Origin: Lachnospiraceae bacterium GAM79 | GTDB lineage: Bacteria > Bacillota > Clostridia > Lachnospirales > Lachnospiraceae | Length of the DNA: 64,000 bases | Direction: 5' to 3' | Assembly: GCA_020735665.1 (NCBI GenBank) | Contig: CP085928.1 | Coordinates: 2,402,501-2,466,500 of the forward strand | In this document: one piece after another, positions 1-8,121 of the stretch | Layout: every line of letters starts with the position of its first letter | Position numbering within the stretch: position 1 is the stretch's first letter | Translations under genes and position numbers: made by a program | The notes under the pieces: generated by a model | The model's database searches: none | Seen by the model: only the letters and a program-made list of their open reading frames with translations | Told to the model about the DNA's origin: nothing

Positions 1-1444
1 GTTCTGTCTCTGCCTTTGTATTCATCCGGTTATGATTGATTGCACCGCCATATGTAACCGGGTGCTCGCTAAATGTATCACTGTTCATTTCCTGAACGAT
101 CTTCATCATTCCTACAGAGTCGAAATTGAACACGCTCTTTGTCGTCTGACGGAATAATACGGGAACCGGATCACCTGTCAGCAAAAGGAAATTCGTGATA
201 TGGTTCAGACTTGCTCCAAGTATCGTGGAACGGATCGCGATCGCATTCTTATCTCTGCAGCAAATATGCGGCATAACGCACAGTCCTGTCTCAAGTCTTA
301 TCTTCTCTGCCATCAATACCGAATCGGCTCTGGTTCTTCCCGATGGAGAATCCGGGAAAGTCACGACATCGACTTCTGCATTCTTTAATATATGCGCTGC
401 ATCGAGTAACTTCTCATCATCTGCATTTAACGGAGGAACCAGTTCGACTGCAACCAGCTTATGGGACGGATCCTTCACCCGACGCTCCATGAAACCATAT
501 GCCGGTTTCTCCGAAGATACAGTTACCTCTGCCACTGTTTCCCTGCTGCCAACCGGATAATCCAGTGATATCCCTGCTGCTATCTTCCGAATATAATCCG
601 GTGTTGTTCCACAGCATCCACCGAAGATGCAGATGCCTGACTCTGCGATCTCTGATATTTTCTCCGCAAAATATTCTGCATTATCCGTAAAGGTCAGACG
701 GTTATTCAGATATTTCGGATAACCGGAGTTCGGGAATACCGAAAGGAATGTAGCATCGTCTGCCGATATCTTCCGGATCAGCTTCTTCATATGGCCCGGT
801 CCGACACCACAGTTTAAGCCGGTGCCATCTATATATCTGCATGCCTCTGCATCCGCGATCAGTCGTTTCGCAGACAGGCCTGTATTGCTATAGCCGAACT
901 GATTGACACTGAAATGTACCAGAATCGTACAGTCATGTGTCTCTTTCAGATATGCGATCGCCGGGAGAATCGTTTCCAGTTCCGGAAATGTCTCAAATAA
1001 CAGAATGTCGATTCCCTGCTCGATAAATGTCTCTCCGATCATGATATATTCCTTCGTCAGGTTATCGGAATGCGGTACACCCTCGGCGGGGATCGGGCCG
1101 ATATCTCCTGCAATATAAATCTCATGCTCCGCCTTTTCTGCCGCTGCCTTCGCGCATGTAACTGCCGCCCGGATATTCTCTTTTACCGCTTCTGTATCAC
1201 TTAAAAGGCTCTTTGTGTTTGATGCAAATGTATTCGTGCGGATAAGCTGTGCTCCCGCTTCTATGTATTCGGTGTGGATGCCAATGACCCGCTCCGGTGC
1301 TGTTATATTCGCAAGCTCCGGAAGATTTGAAATCGCAAGCCCTTTTTCCGGCTTACTTCCATCTCCATATAATGACATGTAATAAGTACCAAATGCTCCG
1401 TCTGCAATGATTCGTTTTGTCTGTATATATTCTTTCAATCTCAT
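1..1444 (-). CDS. Bifunctional homocysteine S-methyltransferase / methylenetetrahydrofolate reductase (partial, 3' end outside window)
   Basis: 481 codons are present from an ATG at 1444, and the frame is still open at the window edge. The N-terminal part (about residues 1-300) is a homocysteine S-methyltransferase barrel. It carries the zinc-binding GGCCGT motif near residue 275 and a further Cys in LNCGVGPG near 209. From about residue 328 (KLVAVELVPP) a methylenetetrahydrofolate reductase domain begins and continues through LLLTGDPV. This is the architecture of Bacillus subtilis YitJ, which joins one-carbon reduction to methionine synthesis in the cytosol. A likely promoter lies about 90 bp upstream. 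The ribosome site AAGGAG is 12-13 bases before the ATG. The family call is secure; which methyl donor is used cannot be told from this part. Confidence 0.9.
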   Translation of the reverse strand, partial: MRLKEYIQTKRIIADGAFGTYYMSLYGDGSKPEKGLAISNLPELANITAPERVIGIHTEYIEAGAQLIRTNTFASNTKSLLSDTEAVKENIRAAVTCAKAAAEKAEHEIYIAGDIGPIPAEGVPHSDNLTKEYIMIGETFIEQGIDILLFETFPELETILPAIAYLKETHDCTILVHFSVNQFGYSNTGLSAKRLIADAEACRYIDGTGLNCGVGPGHMKKLIRKISADDATFLSVFPNSGYPKYLNNRLTFTDNAEYFAEKISEIAESGICIFGGCCGTTPDYIRKIAAGISLDYPVGSRETVAEVTVSSEKPAYGFMERRVKDPSHKLVAVELVPPLNADDEKLLDAAHILKNAEVDVVTFPDSPSGRTRADSVLMAEKIRLETGLCVMPHICCRDKNAIAIRSTILGASLNHITNFLLLTGDPVPVLFRQTTKSVFNFDSVGMMKIVQEMNSDTFSEHPVTYGGAINHNRMNTKAETE

Positions 1445-1533
1445 AAAAATCTGTTTATCTCCTTGTCCGTTTCCAAATTCGGCCTATGTGCTACAGTCTG
1501 CCTTTGTCTATCATTAGGCGTTTTTTCCACACC

Positions 1534-1562
1534 ATTATATATGGACATCCATCAGAATTCAA
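1534..1562 (-). promoter_or_regulatory. Sigma-A type promoter for the homocysteine methyltransferase gene
   Basis: On the minus strand TTGAAT (1557-1562) and TATAAT (1534-1539) are separated by exactly 17 bp. Transcription would start near 1527, giving a leader of about 80 nt. I saw no T-box, SAM-I or other riboswitch that I could recognise in that leader. Confidence 0.6.
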
Positions 1563-1650
1563 TGGTATGCCGCCACAAGAGCCAAATGGCATCTGCCACT
1601 CCTGTACTTCCAAACAAAACCCGCAAAACATCTTACTTCTTATAACGCAA

Positions 1651-1706
1651 AAATGATCTGCATACAAGTCTGTCATTTTCTGACTGCCCTTGTATACAGA
1701 TCATTT
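1651..1706 (-). terminator. Stem-loop terminator after the small HTH gene
   Basis: Arms 1651-1668 and 1689-1706 pair over 18 positions with one mismatch around a 20-base loop. Read on the minus strand the stem is followed by TTTTTGCG, which fits the end of the HTH gene at 1723. Confidence 0.65.
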
Positions 1707-1722
1707 CATTTTAATCGGAACT

Positions 1723-1926
1723 TTATGATACTCTTATCATCTGTTCCTTCTCGGCAACGTACTTCATCATCCGAAGCACATAGGACGGCATCTTTCTTTT
1801 TCCGGCCTCCCAATCCTGCACGGTACGATATGGGATTCCATAATAATCGCAGAATTTTTTACGATTCATACCCATACTGTCACGAAGTTTGCGAACCTCA
1901 TTTCCGTATACTTCTTTCTCATCCAT
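1723..1926 (-). CDS. Small helix-turn-helix (Cro/C1-like) DNA-binding protein
   Basis: The 67-residue protein is almost wholly one HTH domain (about residues 8-62): VRKLRDSMGMNRKKF, then YGIPYRTVQDWEAGKRKMPS, the usual recognition helix of Cro/C1-type folds. A strong AAGGAGG ribosome site lies 8-9 bases before the ATG and a terminator follows. No toxin or partner gene overlaps it, so a toxin-antitoxin role is not supported. It is probably a stand-alone regulator or antitoxin-like orphan; its target is unknown. Confidence 0.75.
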   Translation of the reverse strand: MDEKEVYGNEVRKLRDSMGMNRKKFCDYYGIPYRTVQDWEAGKRKMPSYVLRMMKYVAEKEQMIRVS

Positions 1927-2097
1927 GCTTTTTTCCTCCTTAACCCTTTTGTATTTGTCCCCAAACCAATATATAGTTTAGTTTATATAAATAACGCAGG
2001 ATTTGCAATACACCTTGCAAAAATGTCTTGTTTTCTGCATTATTTTACCATTTCTTTACCATTTTCGAGGCTGTTTCCCCAAAAATGACATGCAGAA

Positions 2098-4539
2098 TCA
2101 GATCAGATTCCTGTTCTTCGCTTCCATAACTGCGCCGGCTTTGTCTTTTACTCCCAGTTTTTTATATGTCTGTGCCATATGATATTTTACATTTGCCTCC
2201 GTCATATTAAGCTGCTCCGCAATCTGGATCCTAGAGAATCCCTCTGCCAGAAGTTTGATGATACGGATACCGGTCTCACTTATCCGGACTTCTGCCTTTC
2301 CCATTTTCAGATATCCCGGATATGATCTTGCAACACTCTCTGTCTCTTTCATCACCTGTCTATGATACTGACGATTCTTTTTTATAAGTTTCGGATCATC
2401 TTCCACCTCTTCCGGTACAAACGGCAATGCTTGAAGCAGCGGATAGACAGCTGCTCCCTCTCTGGAAATCACTCTTACAAAATGATAATCTGCCGCTTCC
2501 TTTATCCCTGCCTGCAATTCTTCCCGCCAGGCTTTATTTCCCATACGATACATCGTGATCGCCATCAGTAATCTGCACTCGATCTGAATATAAGTACGTT
2601 TCATGACTTCGGCATAATATTGAAGCTTCACCAATAAACTGTATGCCTGTTCATATTTGCCTCGTTGAATGTATACCCGAACCTTTGTAAGATAAATAAA
2701 TCTGTCATAGATTGAAAATTCCACATTCTCATCTACCGTCTGATCCATCCACCGGTTTACTTCTGCCCATTCGCCCTTATACAGTGCACATCGGGCAAGA
2801 AATGTCTGTATGTTCGGCAACAGCTTTACTGCCCCCTCCTTTTCAGCTTTCTCATAAAAGCTTCGGAGAACTTCTTCTGCCTCCTGAACTTTTCCGTTTA
2901 TAATATGAAGCCATGCAAGGATACCGTCAGCTACAAAGCACTGTTCAATCTTGCCTCCGGCTTCTGCCTGCATACGACCTTTATTTGCAAGGACAGCCAC
3001 CTCGTAATTGTCTTCGCCTTTTTCAAAAAAGCTCTCTGCCAATGCCAGATTGATCAGCCCTTTGCCGTATTTGCCAAGAACAAATTCCACAAGCTTACCT
3101 ATCTTCCCTGCCAGTTCGCGATCCCTTCTGCTCCATTCACAGAAATCTTTCCCTCCATTCATCATAGACGGTTGGTTAGAAGTAACTGAAAATTCGCCCA
3201 ATGTCGCCTGCCTGTCAAATACCAGTCGATATGCATTCTTCATAATACTTATCATATCTGCTGAACCTCTATGAGGCAATCCGATCTCCAGATACAGCAG
3301 ATTATTCTTTGCTACCTTTCGAATACTGCCCTGATGACTGTCTGCAAATGCCTGCAGCTCCGAATACCAGCGTTCACTTTCCTCCGGATTCAACAACAGC
3401 GATTGCAGCATACTCATGCCACACATAAGCTCCGGACTTTTCTTCACGATCTCCTCCGACAACGCAAGATAATATTTCTTCAATTCATAATAATACGCAC
3501 TGTTTGCTGATTTTCTTGCATTATCGATCAGAATAGATACCATTCGTTCCATCGCGTCTGCTTTCTCGTACATTTCAAGTGCCTGTAAAGGTCTGCCTGC
3601 TAACTGATAAAACAATCCTGCATTTTCATATACATTTTTTATCTGTTCTTTTGTATATTTTCTGTTCATTCTGCGCAACATGGATAACCGCATATGATCT
3701 CGAAGCTTATAGATTTTTTCTCCGTTTGCTCCCATCTGTTCATCTAAGAAATTACCCATCCATCTTGCATGCTCGATCAGATTCTCTGCATCATTCGCTC
3801 CCGTGATCATCTCAGCCAGCCGTATGGTAAATGTATCTACGATCGATATTTTCATCAGAAAATCCTGCATCTGGATATCCCAATTATCGTATACATGGAA
3901 CTCCAGATAATTCCACATCTGCTCTGTTACTTTTCTTGAGTACTCGTCGTACTCCGGATCGGACAATCCATTTTCATATCCCAGTTCGTAGTACATGGTT
4001 GTTGCTACGCTTAATGCAAATGGCATACCATAGGTTTCTCTTGCCAGTCGCTTCTTCTGCTCTTCAGTCAGAACCATCTGTGTCAGTTCTATATATTTCA
4101 AGATTGACGGCATATCCATAATAAGCATGCTTTCATCTATAATATAAAATCCTTCCCGGAAGCGCAGTGTTGAAAGCCATGGGGGAACAGGACATCTGCC
4201 TGCCAGGATCATCCAGATATCCTCTCTTATAATTAAATTAAAAATTGCGTTTCGGAGTTCATCATCTTCTTCCCATGTAAGCTCATGTATATCATCGATC
4301 ACAACAATCTTTCTGGCTGTTTCCTCCGGGATCTCAAGGTCCTCTGCCGTTATTTCTCCTGCATGGAACAGGTTGTATTTTCTCTTACCCAGATAATGGG
4401 TGATCAACTCACTTTTTCCGGTTCCGCTGACTCCAAATATATATGCGGTTACGTTCTCATCGTCTGCCGTCTTCAACAACCGCCAGGCTTTTTTCGGTTT
4501 GATATAGTCGCCTTTTTCTATTGATGGATTTCCGTTCAT
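2098..4539 (-). CDS. LuxR-family transcriptional regulator with STAND ATPase and TPR-like region (MalT type)
   Basis: The 813-residue protein has a P-loop GVSGTGKS (residues 36-43) and Walker B IVVIDDIHE (about 78-86). A long alpha-helical TPR-like middle follows (about 280-700), and a C-terminal LuxR HTH occupies about 745-810 (LLAEGFSRIQIAEQLNMTE, then YHMAQTYKKLGV). This is the MalT/LAL layout, in which ligand sensed by the helical region lets the ATPase oligomerise and the HTH bind DNA. The ATG at 4539 has the ribosome site AAAGGAA upstream. No catabolic operon is adjacent, so the ligand and regulon are unknown. The length is somewhat below that of typical MalT (about 900). Confidence 0.85.
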   Translation of the reverse strand: MNGNPSIEKGDYIKPKKAWRLLKTADDENVTAYIFGVSGTGKSELITHYLGKRKYNLFHAGEITAEDLEIPEETARKIVVIDDIHELTWEEDDELRNAIFNLIIREDIWMILAGRCPVPPWLSTLRFREGFYIIDESMLIMDMPSILKYIELTQMVLTEEQKKRLARETYGMPFALSVATTMYYELGYENGLSDPEYDEYSRKVTEQMWNYLEFHVYDNWDIQMQDFLMKISIVDTFTIRLAEMITGANDAENLIEHARWMGNFLDEQMGANGEKIYKLRDHMRLSMLRRMNRKYTKEQIKNVYENAGLFYQLAGRPLQALEMYEKADAMERMVSILIDNARKSANSAYYYELKKYYLALSEEIVKKSPELMCGMSMLQSLLLNPEESERWYSELQAFADSHQGSIRKVAKNNLLYLEIGLPHRGSADMISIMKNAYRLVFDRQATLGEFSVTSNQPSMMNGGKDFCEWSRRDRELAGKIGKLVEFVLGKYGKGLINLALAESFFEKGEDNYEVAVLANKGRMQAEAGGKIEQCFVADGILAWLHIINGKVQEAEEVLRSFYEKAEKEGAVKLLPNIQTFLARCALYKGEWAEVNRWMDQTVDENVEFSIYDRFIYLTKVRVYIQRGKYEQAYSLLVKLQYYAEVMKRTYIQIECRLLMAITMYRMGNKAWREELQAGIKEAADYHFVRVISREGAAVYPLLQALPFVPEEVEDDPKLIKKNRQYHRQVMKETESVARSYPGYLKMGKAEVRISETGIRIIKLLAEGFSRIQIAEQLNMTEANVKYHMAQTYKKLGVKDKAGAVMEAKNRNLI

Positions 4540-4570
4540 AACCGCTGTTCCTTTCGTAATTTTTATATAG

Positions 4571-4884
4571 TGTAAATAATTACACAGCTTTGCCTGCTAG
4601 CAGGCATGCTGTCATCCGCTTATTTCTTCTCCGTGAATAACTACGATTTCTCCGTTCTTCGAACTCCCGAAATCGCTTCAGTCATTCGCTTTCCGGACTT
4701 TCGTCCTTCATGCTCATGTTTCTTCTCCGTGAATAACTACGATTTCTCCGTTCTTCGAACTCCCGAAATCGCCTCAGCCATTCGCTTTCCGGACTTTCGT
4801 CCTTCATGCTCATGTCTGTTTGCCCGGCAAATAATTACACAGCTTTGCCTGCTAGCAGGCATGCTGTGTAATTGCTTGCCGGGG
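4571..4884. repeat. Compound repeat: 96-bp tandem duplication flanked by two copies of a palindrome
   Basis: Two copies of a 96-bp unit lie head to tail (4623-4718 and 4719-4814) with only a few differences. Each unit contains a perfect nested hairpin, CGATTTC...CGAAATCG enclosing GTTC/GAAC. The block is bracketed by copies of a palindromic sequence containing GCCTGCTAGCAGGC. The left copy (about 4574-4612) is cut short. The right one (4822-4884) is a complete inverted repeat whose stem reaches from CCGGCAA to TTGCCGG. Because 96 is a multiple of three, one frame reads a 32-residue duplicated peptide, but there is no ribosome site or family match and I do not call a gene. Confidence 0.8.
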
Positions 4885-4985
4885 TTATTCACTCATTATA
4901 TCACTTGTTTTGGCGCACTGTACACTGGACAAACGGCTAGTATTGCACATTTTTTTATTATTTTTCATTCTTTCAAATAAAACAC

Positions 4986-5014
4986 TTGCTTTTTTCAGAA
5001 TAAATATTTATACT
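4986..5014 (+). promoter_or_regulatory. Promoter of the tRNA-Pro gene
   Basis: TTGCTT (4986-4991) and TATACT (5009-5014) are separated by 17 bp, 45 bp ahead of the tRNA. The tRNA is alone, so this would be its own promoter. Confidence 0.55.
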
Positions 5015-5058
5015 AATACAGGTATTGAGATCCATACATTTGAGTATGGATTTTCTTT

Positions 5059-5132
<74 letters not shown>

Positions 5133-5157
5133 TTTTTTATGCTCTTTTTTACGCACA

Positions 5158-5371
5158 GTTATAAAACAATCCGTTTTTCCGAATCTTAAAAATGGAAGAA
5201 CACATTACCCATTATTACGCAAGACGTTTGCACTCTATTCTAACGCAACGGTGCTAAGTTCCCCGCCTTTGGCGGCTCACTAAGAACCGGCGTTAGAAAA
5301 GGCTTGCTGCATAATAGTAATGTATCCTTCCATTTTTGTATTTCAACACAAGAAACGGATTGTTTTATAAC
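5158..5371. repeat. Fold-back repeat element, copy 1
   Basis: The 214-bp stretch is one nested inverted repeat. Outer arms 5158-5176 and 5353-5371 match perfectly over 19 bp. Next come AAAAATGGAAG (5188-5198) and CTTCCATTTTT (5327-5337). The family core follows: ATTATTACGCAAGACG on the left, GGCTTGCTGCATAATAG on the right, and an inner stem CTAACGCAACGGT/ACCGGCGTTAG around a GCCGCC-type hairpin. Copies with the same core but different outer arms lie at 28497, 42040 and 62124. It starts 26 bp after the tRNA. Confidence 0.85.
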
Positions 5372-5504
5372 CGCGCATACAGGTAAGCGAATTTTTATCT
5401 TGTCACCGACAGTATTTTTCTCTGTTTTAAAGTTCGTTTAAGGATTCCCTTTTAGAATACAAGTAAATTAAATAGTTCCTGTACATCTATATCATCTACC
5501 TATT

Positions 5505-5557
5505 ATTTCGTAAGTCGTTTCCACTCTAATCCTCGTGCAGCGATATTTACATTACAA
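5505..5557 (+). repeat. Half copy of the fold-back element
   Basis: The sequence CTATTATTTCGTAAGTCG through CTCGTGCAGCGAT matches the left half of the fold-back core (compare 28560-28602). There is no right half. It abuts the 5' end of the broken surface-protein remnant, so it may mark where that gene was truncated. Confidence 0.55.
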
Positions 5558-5973
5558 ATACGAATTGTGTGATCTCTCTTTCCGATGGAACGATCACAAA
5601 TAAAGACAGCGACAGCTACCTGATGAATATTTGCGGCAACTCCGCTTCCCATGGCTGGGGTACCGCTGGAGCAAATGGCGCACAGGTAACATTTTCCGCA
5701 AGCGACCAGACCTTAGACGGTGATATCGTTGTGGATACGATCTCCACGCTTGATATGACATTATCTGATAACAGCACCTTTAACGGAACGATCAACATTA
5801 TCGATAATGCCGATGGTGGTACTGCTGTCTCCGACAATGCCGTTGTTACGATTGATTCCGGAAGCACCTGGAATCTGACTGGTAACTGCACGATCAGCAG
5901 CCTTACCAATAATGGCACGATCAATTTCAACGGCTACACCATCACTCTTGCAGATGGCACGGTGTTGAAGTAA
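5542..5973 (+). pseudogene. C-terminal remnant of a beta-helix-like surface/carbohydrate-binding protein
   Basis: The open frame (ending at 5973) begins inside a fold-back half copy with no ATG or ribosome site. The only in-frame initiator candidate near its start is the GTG at 5569. The protein reads as the last ~140 residues of a repetitive beta-helical surface protein: Asn/Thr/Asp-rich turns such as LDGDIVVDTISTLDMTLSDN, then GSTWNLTGNCTISSLTNNGT, with a clean C-terminal end GYTITLADGTVLK. The upstream frame is closed by a stop at 5527. I infer a gene whose larger N-terminal part was lost by recombination or insertion of the repeat. An independent short secreted protein is unlikely because no signal peptide is present. 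Confidence 0.65.
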
Positions 5974-5998
5974 ATTTCTGAAAGCACCCTATGGTTAC

Positions 5999-7297
5999 TC
6001 ATAGGGTGCTGAGAAATTGATCCAGCATATACAATGGAACATTCACCATCCAATCTTGTTTTCTAAATTTCGACATAGAAGATCGTATTGCCATTTCAGG
6101 TTTATATTTTTCACAAAAAGCTCGCAAACTCTTTGCTCGTAGGTTTTCTTCTGCTTTTACCTCAATAGGAATACACTGCATCTCCTGTTGTATCAAAAAG
6201 TCAATCTCCCCACTGGAATTTTCTGTAGAGTAATAATACAATTCTCTATCAGCTGCTTTTAACTGCTGTGCAACAAACTGTTCTGTCAATGCTCCTTTAA
6301 ATTCTTCAAAAATTCTACACCCATCCAGCAACACTTTTGCTGCAATATTTCCCTTTGCCCCAAGAAGCCCTACATCAATCATAAACATCTTGAAGCTGCT
6401 CATCTCCATATATGCAATCAAAGGAATATCCGGTTTACTAACACGATAACTTTTTATAATCAAACCGGCATCTTCCAACCACTGGATTGCTAATTCAAAA
6501 TCCTTTGCTCTGGCGCCTTCCCTCACACAACCATAAATAAACTTACGATTTTCTTTTGCAAGCTGAGCCGGAATAGAATTCCATACCATCATAATTCTTG
6601 GAATTACATCTCTGGGTGCATGCTTACTAAAATCCTCTTCATAATACTTCAGTAAATTCTTCTGGATTTCTCTTACTTCATTAAAGTCATCTGTATCTAA
6701 ATATGTTTGAATAACTTCTGGCATTCCACCTATATAGTAATATTTTTTTAATAGCTCCGTATATTTTATAGAATAGGCATTTATCATTTCATAATCACGC
6801 GATTGTAATAATTTTGCCAACTCATTTTCACCATTTGCGCATAAAAACTCGCTGAAATTCAAAGGATAAAGCTGCATGAAGTCTACCTTTCCAACAGGAA
6901 ATGAAGTACCACTATGAAGTGCTACTCCTAATAATGATCCTGCAGCAATTATGGCATATTGTGGTGCATTTTCATAAAAATATTTTAACGATGTAAGAGC
7001 CTCAGGCGCTTCTTGTATTTCATCAAATATAATCAATGTATCTGCTGCTTCAAAACTTTTTCCATACTCAATTTTAATAGCAGATACAATACGCGCAATA
7101 TCAAAATCAATTTGAAATACCCTTTTCATAATTTCATTATTATCAAAGTTAATATATACTGTATTCTTAAAATATCGCGCACCAAATTCCTTCATAATCC
7201 ATGTTTTTCCAACTTGTCTGGCACCTTGGATAATTAAAGGTTTTCTTTTTTTCTTATCCTTCCATTTTTCTAACTTTATAAATAAATCTCTTTCCAT
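5999..7297 (-). CDS. AAA ATPase with DUF4143 and nuclease-like C-terminus
   Basis: The 432-residue protein has Walker A GARQVGKT (25-32), Walker B LIIFDEIQE (about 88-96) and a DUF4143 C-terminal region. That region has a PD-(D/E)xK-like signature: GEIDFLIQ with Asp366, then IEVK with Glu379 and Lys381. The start is set at the ATG at 7297. A GTG 21 bp upstream is in frame, but the ribosome site AAAGGTGG lies inside that extension, 9 bases before the chosen ATG. The family is common as orphan genes in anaerobic Firmicutes and its role is poorly known. Three direct repeats in its upstream region suggest dedicated control. Its A+T-rich codon use differs from its neighbours and it sits in a repeat-rich patch, so recent transfer is plausible. 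Confidence 0.85.
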   Translation of the reverse strand: MERDLFIKLEKWKDKKKRKPLIIQGARQVGKTWIMKEFGARYFKNTVYINFDNNEIMKRVFQIDFDIARIVSAIKIEYGKSFEAADTLIIFDEIQEAPEALTSLKYFYENAPQYAIIAAGSLLGVALHSGTSFPVGKVDFMQLYPLNFSEFLCANGENELAKLLQSRDYEMINAYSIKYTELLKKYYYIGGMPEVIQTYLDTDDFNEVREIQKNLLKYYEEDFSKHAPRDVIPRIMMVWNSIPAQLAKENRKFIYGCVREGARAKDFELAIQWLEDAGLIIKSYRVSKPDIPLIAYMEMSSFKMFMIDVGLLGAKGNIAAKVLLDGCRIFEEFKGALTEQFVAQQLKAADRELYYYSTENSSGEIDFLIQQEMQCIPIEVKAEENLRAKSLRAFCEKYKPEMAIRSSMSKFRKQDWMVNVPLYMLDQFLSTL

Positions 7298-7369
7298 AAC
7301 TTCATACCACCTTTGCACTTATCCGTAGCAGTTATGCCAATATTATATGCTTTTATTTATATTTTATCA

Positions 7370-7453
7370 ACATTTTTCAGGTGGTAATTTGTTCGTCTAT
7401 AACATTTTTCAGGTGGTAATTTTTATAAACTCAACAATTTTCAGGTGATAAAT
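7370..7453. promoter_or_regulatory. Three direct repeats phased at 32 bp, upstream of the AAA/DUF4143 gene
   Basis: Copies at 7370-7390, 7402-7422 and 7434-7453 share ACATTTTTCAGGTGGTAATTT. The first two are identical and the third carries a few changes. Both steps are 32 bp, about three helical turns, so a protein would see all three on one DNA face. They lie between the ABC ATPase stop and the AAA gene start, as expected for an operator array of the AAA gene. Confidence 0.7.
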
Positions 7454-7457
7454 ATAC

Positions 7458-8120
7458 TCATTCAATTCTTCCATCCTCTATCCTGTACCGGATCGGACAC
7501 CGCATCGCAACCTTTGGATCATGCGATACGATAATGATCGTTATCCCCTGTCTGTTTAGTTCCAACAATAAATCCATAAGACTATCGGTATTTTCAGAAT
7601 CTAACGCTCCCGTTGGTTCATCTGCAATGATTATTTTTGCATCCATTGCCAATGCTCTGGCGATCGCAACCCTCTGTCTTTGTCCACCGGATAACTGATT
7701 TGTCTTTTTTTGCTCTAGTCCTGAAAGCCCGACAGCCGACAATATCTCCTTTGCTTTATTTTCAAATTTGCGGTTATATCGTCCTCCGATCACTTCGGGC
7801 AGACATACATTTCGCAGAACTGTATCGTTTCCAAGAAGTCCAAAATCCTGCATGATCATCCCTATCTTTTGATTGCGTATTCTGCATCTTTCTTTATCAG
7901 ACATATCAGAAACCAGTTTCCCACAAAAACGATATTCTCCGGAACTCGGCGAATCAATTCCCGCAATAATATGCAGCAGAGTTGATTTTCCGGAACCGGA
8001 AGGTCCCGTAATGGCAACCATATCCCCCTCTTCTATTCTCAGATTAATATCCTTTAATGCATGCGTCTCGGTTGCTTTTCCTGCATTATATATTTTTTCA
8101 ATCTTTTCTAATTCGATCAT
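7458..8120 (-). CDS. ABC transporter ATP-binding protein (MacB/LolD-like)
   Basis: The 220-residue protein has Walker A GPSGSGKST (39-47), the Q-loop MQDFGLLG, signature LSGGQ (143-147), Walker B IIIADEP (about 163-169) and an H-loop in IIIVSHDP. Sequence and neighbours place it with MacB/LolD-type ATPases that drive FtsX-fold permeases. The ATG at 8120 is one base past the TGA of the preceding permease. GTG codons just upstream are in frame, but AAAGGGTGG is better placed for the ATG. It is the last gene of a three-gene operon, 8122 and 9345 being the two permeases. Export or sensing of a peptide or antimicrobial is likely given the divergent AgrC/LytTR pair. Confidence 0.93.
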   Translation of the reverse strand: MIELEKIEKIYNAGKATETHALKDINLRIEEGDMVAITGPSGSGKSTLLHIIAGIDSPSSGEYRFCGKLVSDMSDKERCRIRNQKIGMIMQDFGLLGNDTVLRNVCLPEVIGGRYNRKFENKAKEILSAVGLSGLEQKKTNQLSGGQRQRVAIARALAMDAKIIIADEPTGALDSENTDSLMDLLLELNRQGITIIIVSHDPKVAMRCPIRYRIEDGRIE

Positions 8121-8121
8121 A

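Noticed and set aside
1445-1527. Possible riboswitch (SAM-I, T-box) in the methionine-related gene leader
   Set aside because: The 80-nt leader lacks a terminator hairpin and none of the conserved cores I know could be found.
1491-1676. 61-codon minus-strand frame with several cysteines upstream of the homocysteine methyltransferase
   Set aside because: It starts inside a terminator stem and overlaps the promoter of the next gene; no ribosome site was seen.
4606-4980. 124-codon frame with a duplicated 32-residue unit
   Set aside because: The repetition comes from the 96-bp DNA duplication, which happens to be a multiple of three. There is no ribosome site, and the frame crosses palindromes.
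7370-7453. A tiny CRISPR array
   Set aside because: Repeats are 21 bp with 11-bp gaps, far shorter than CRISPR spacers, and no cas genes are near.
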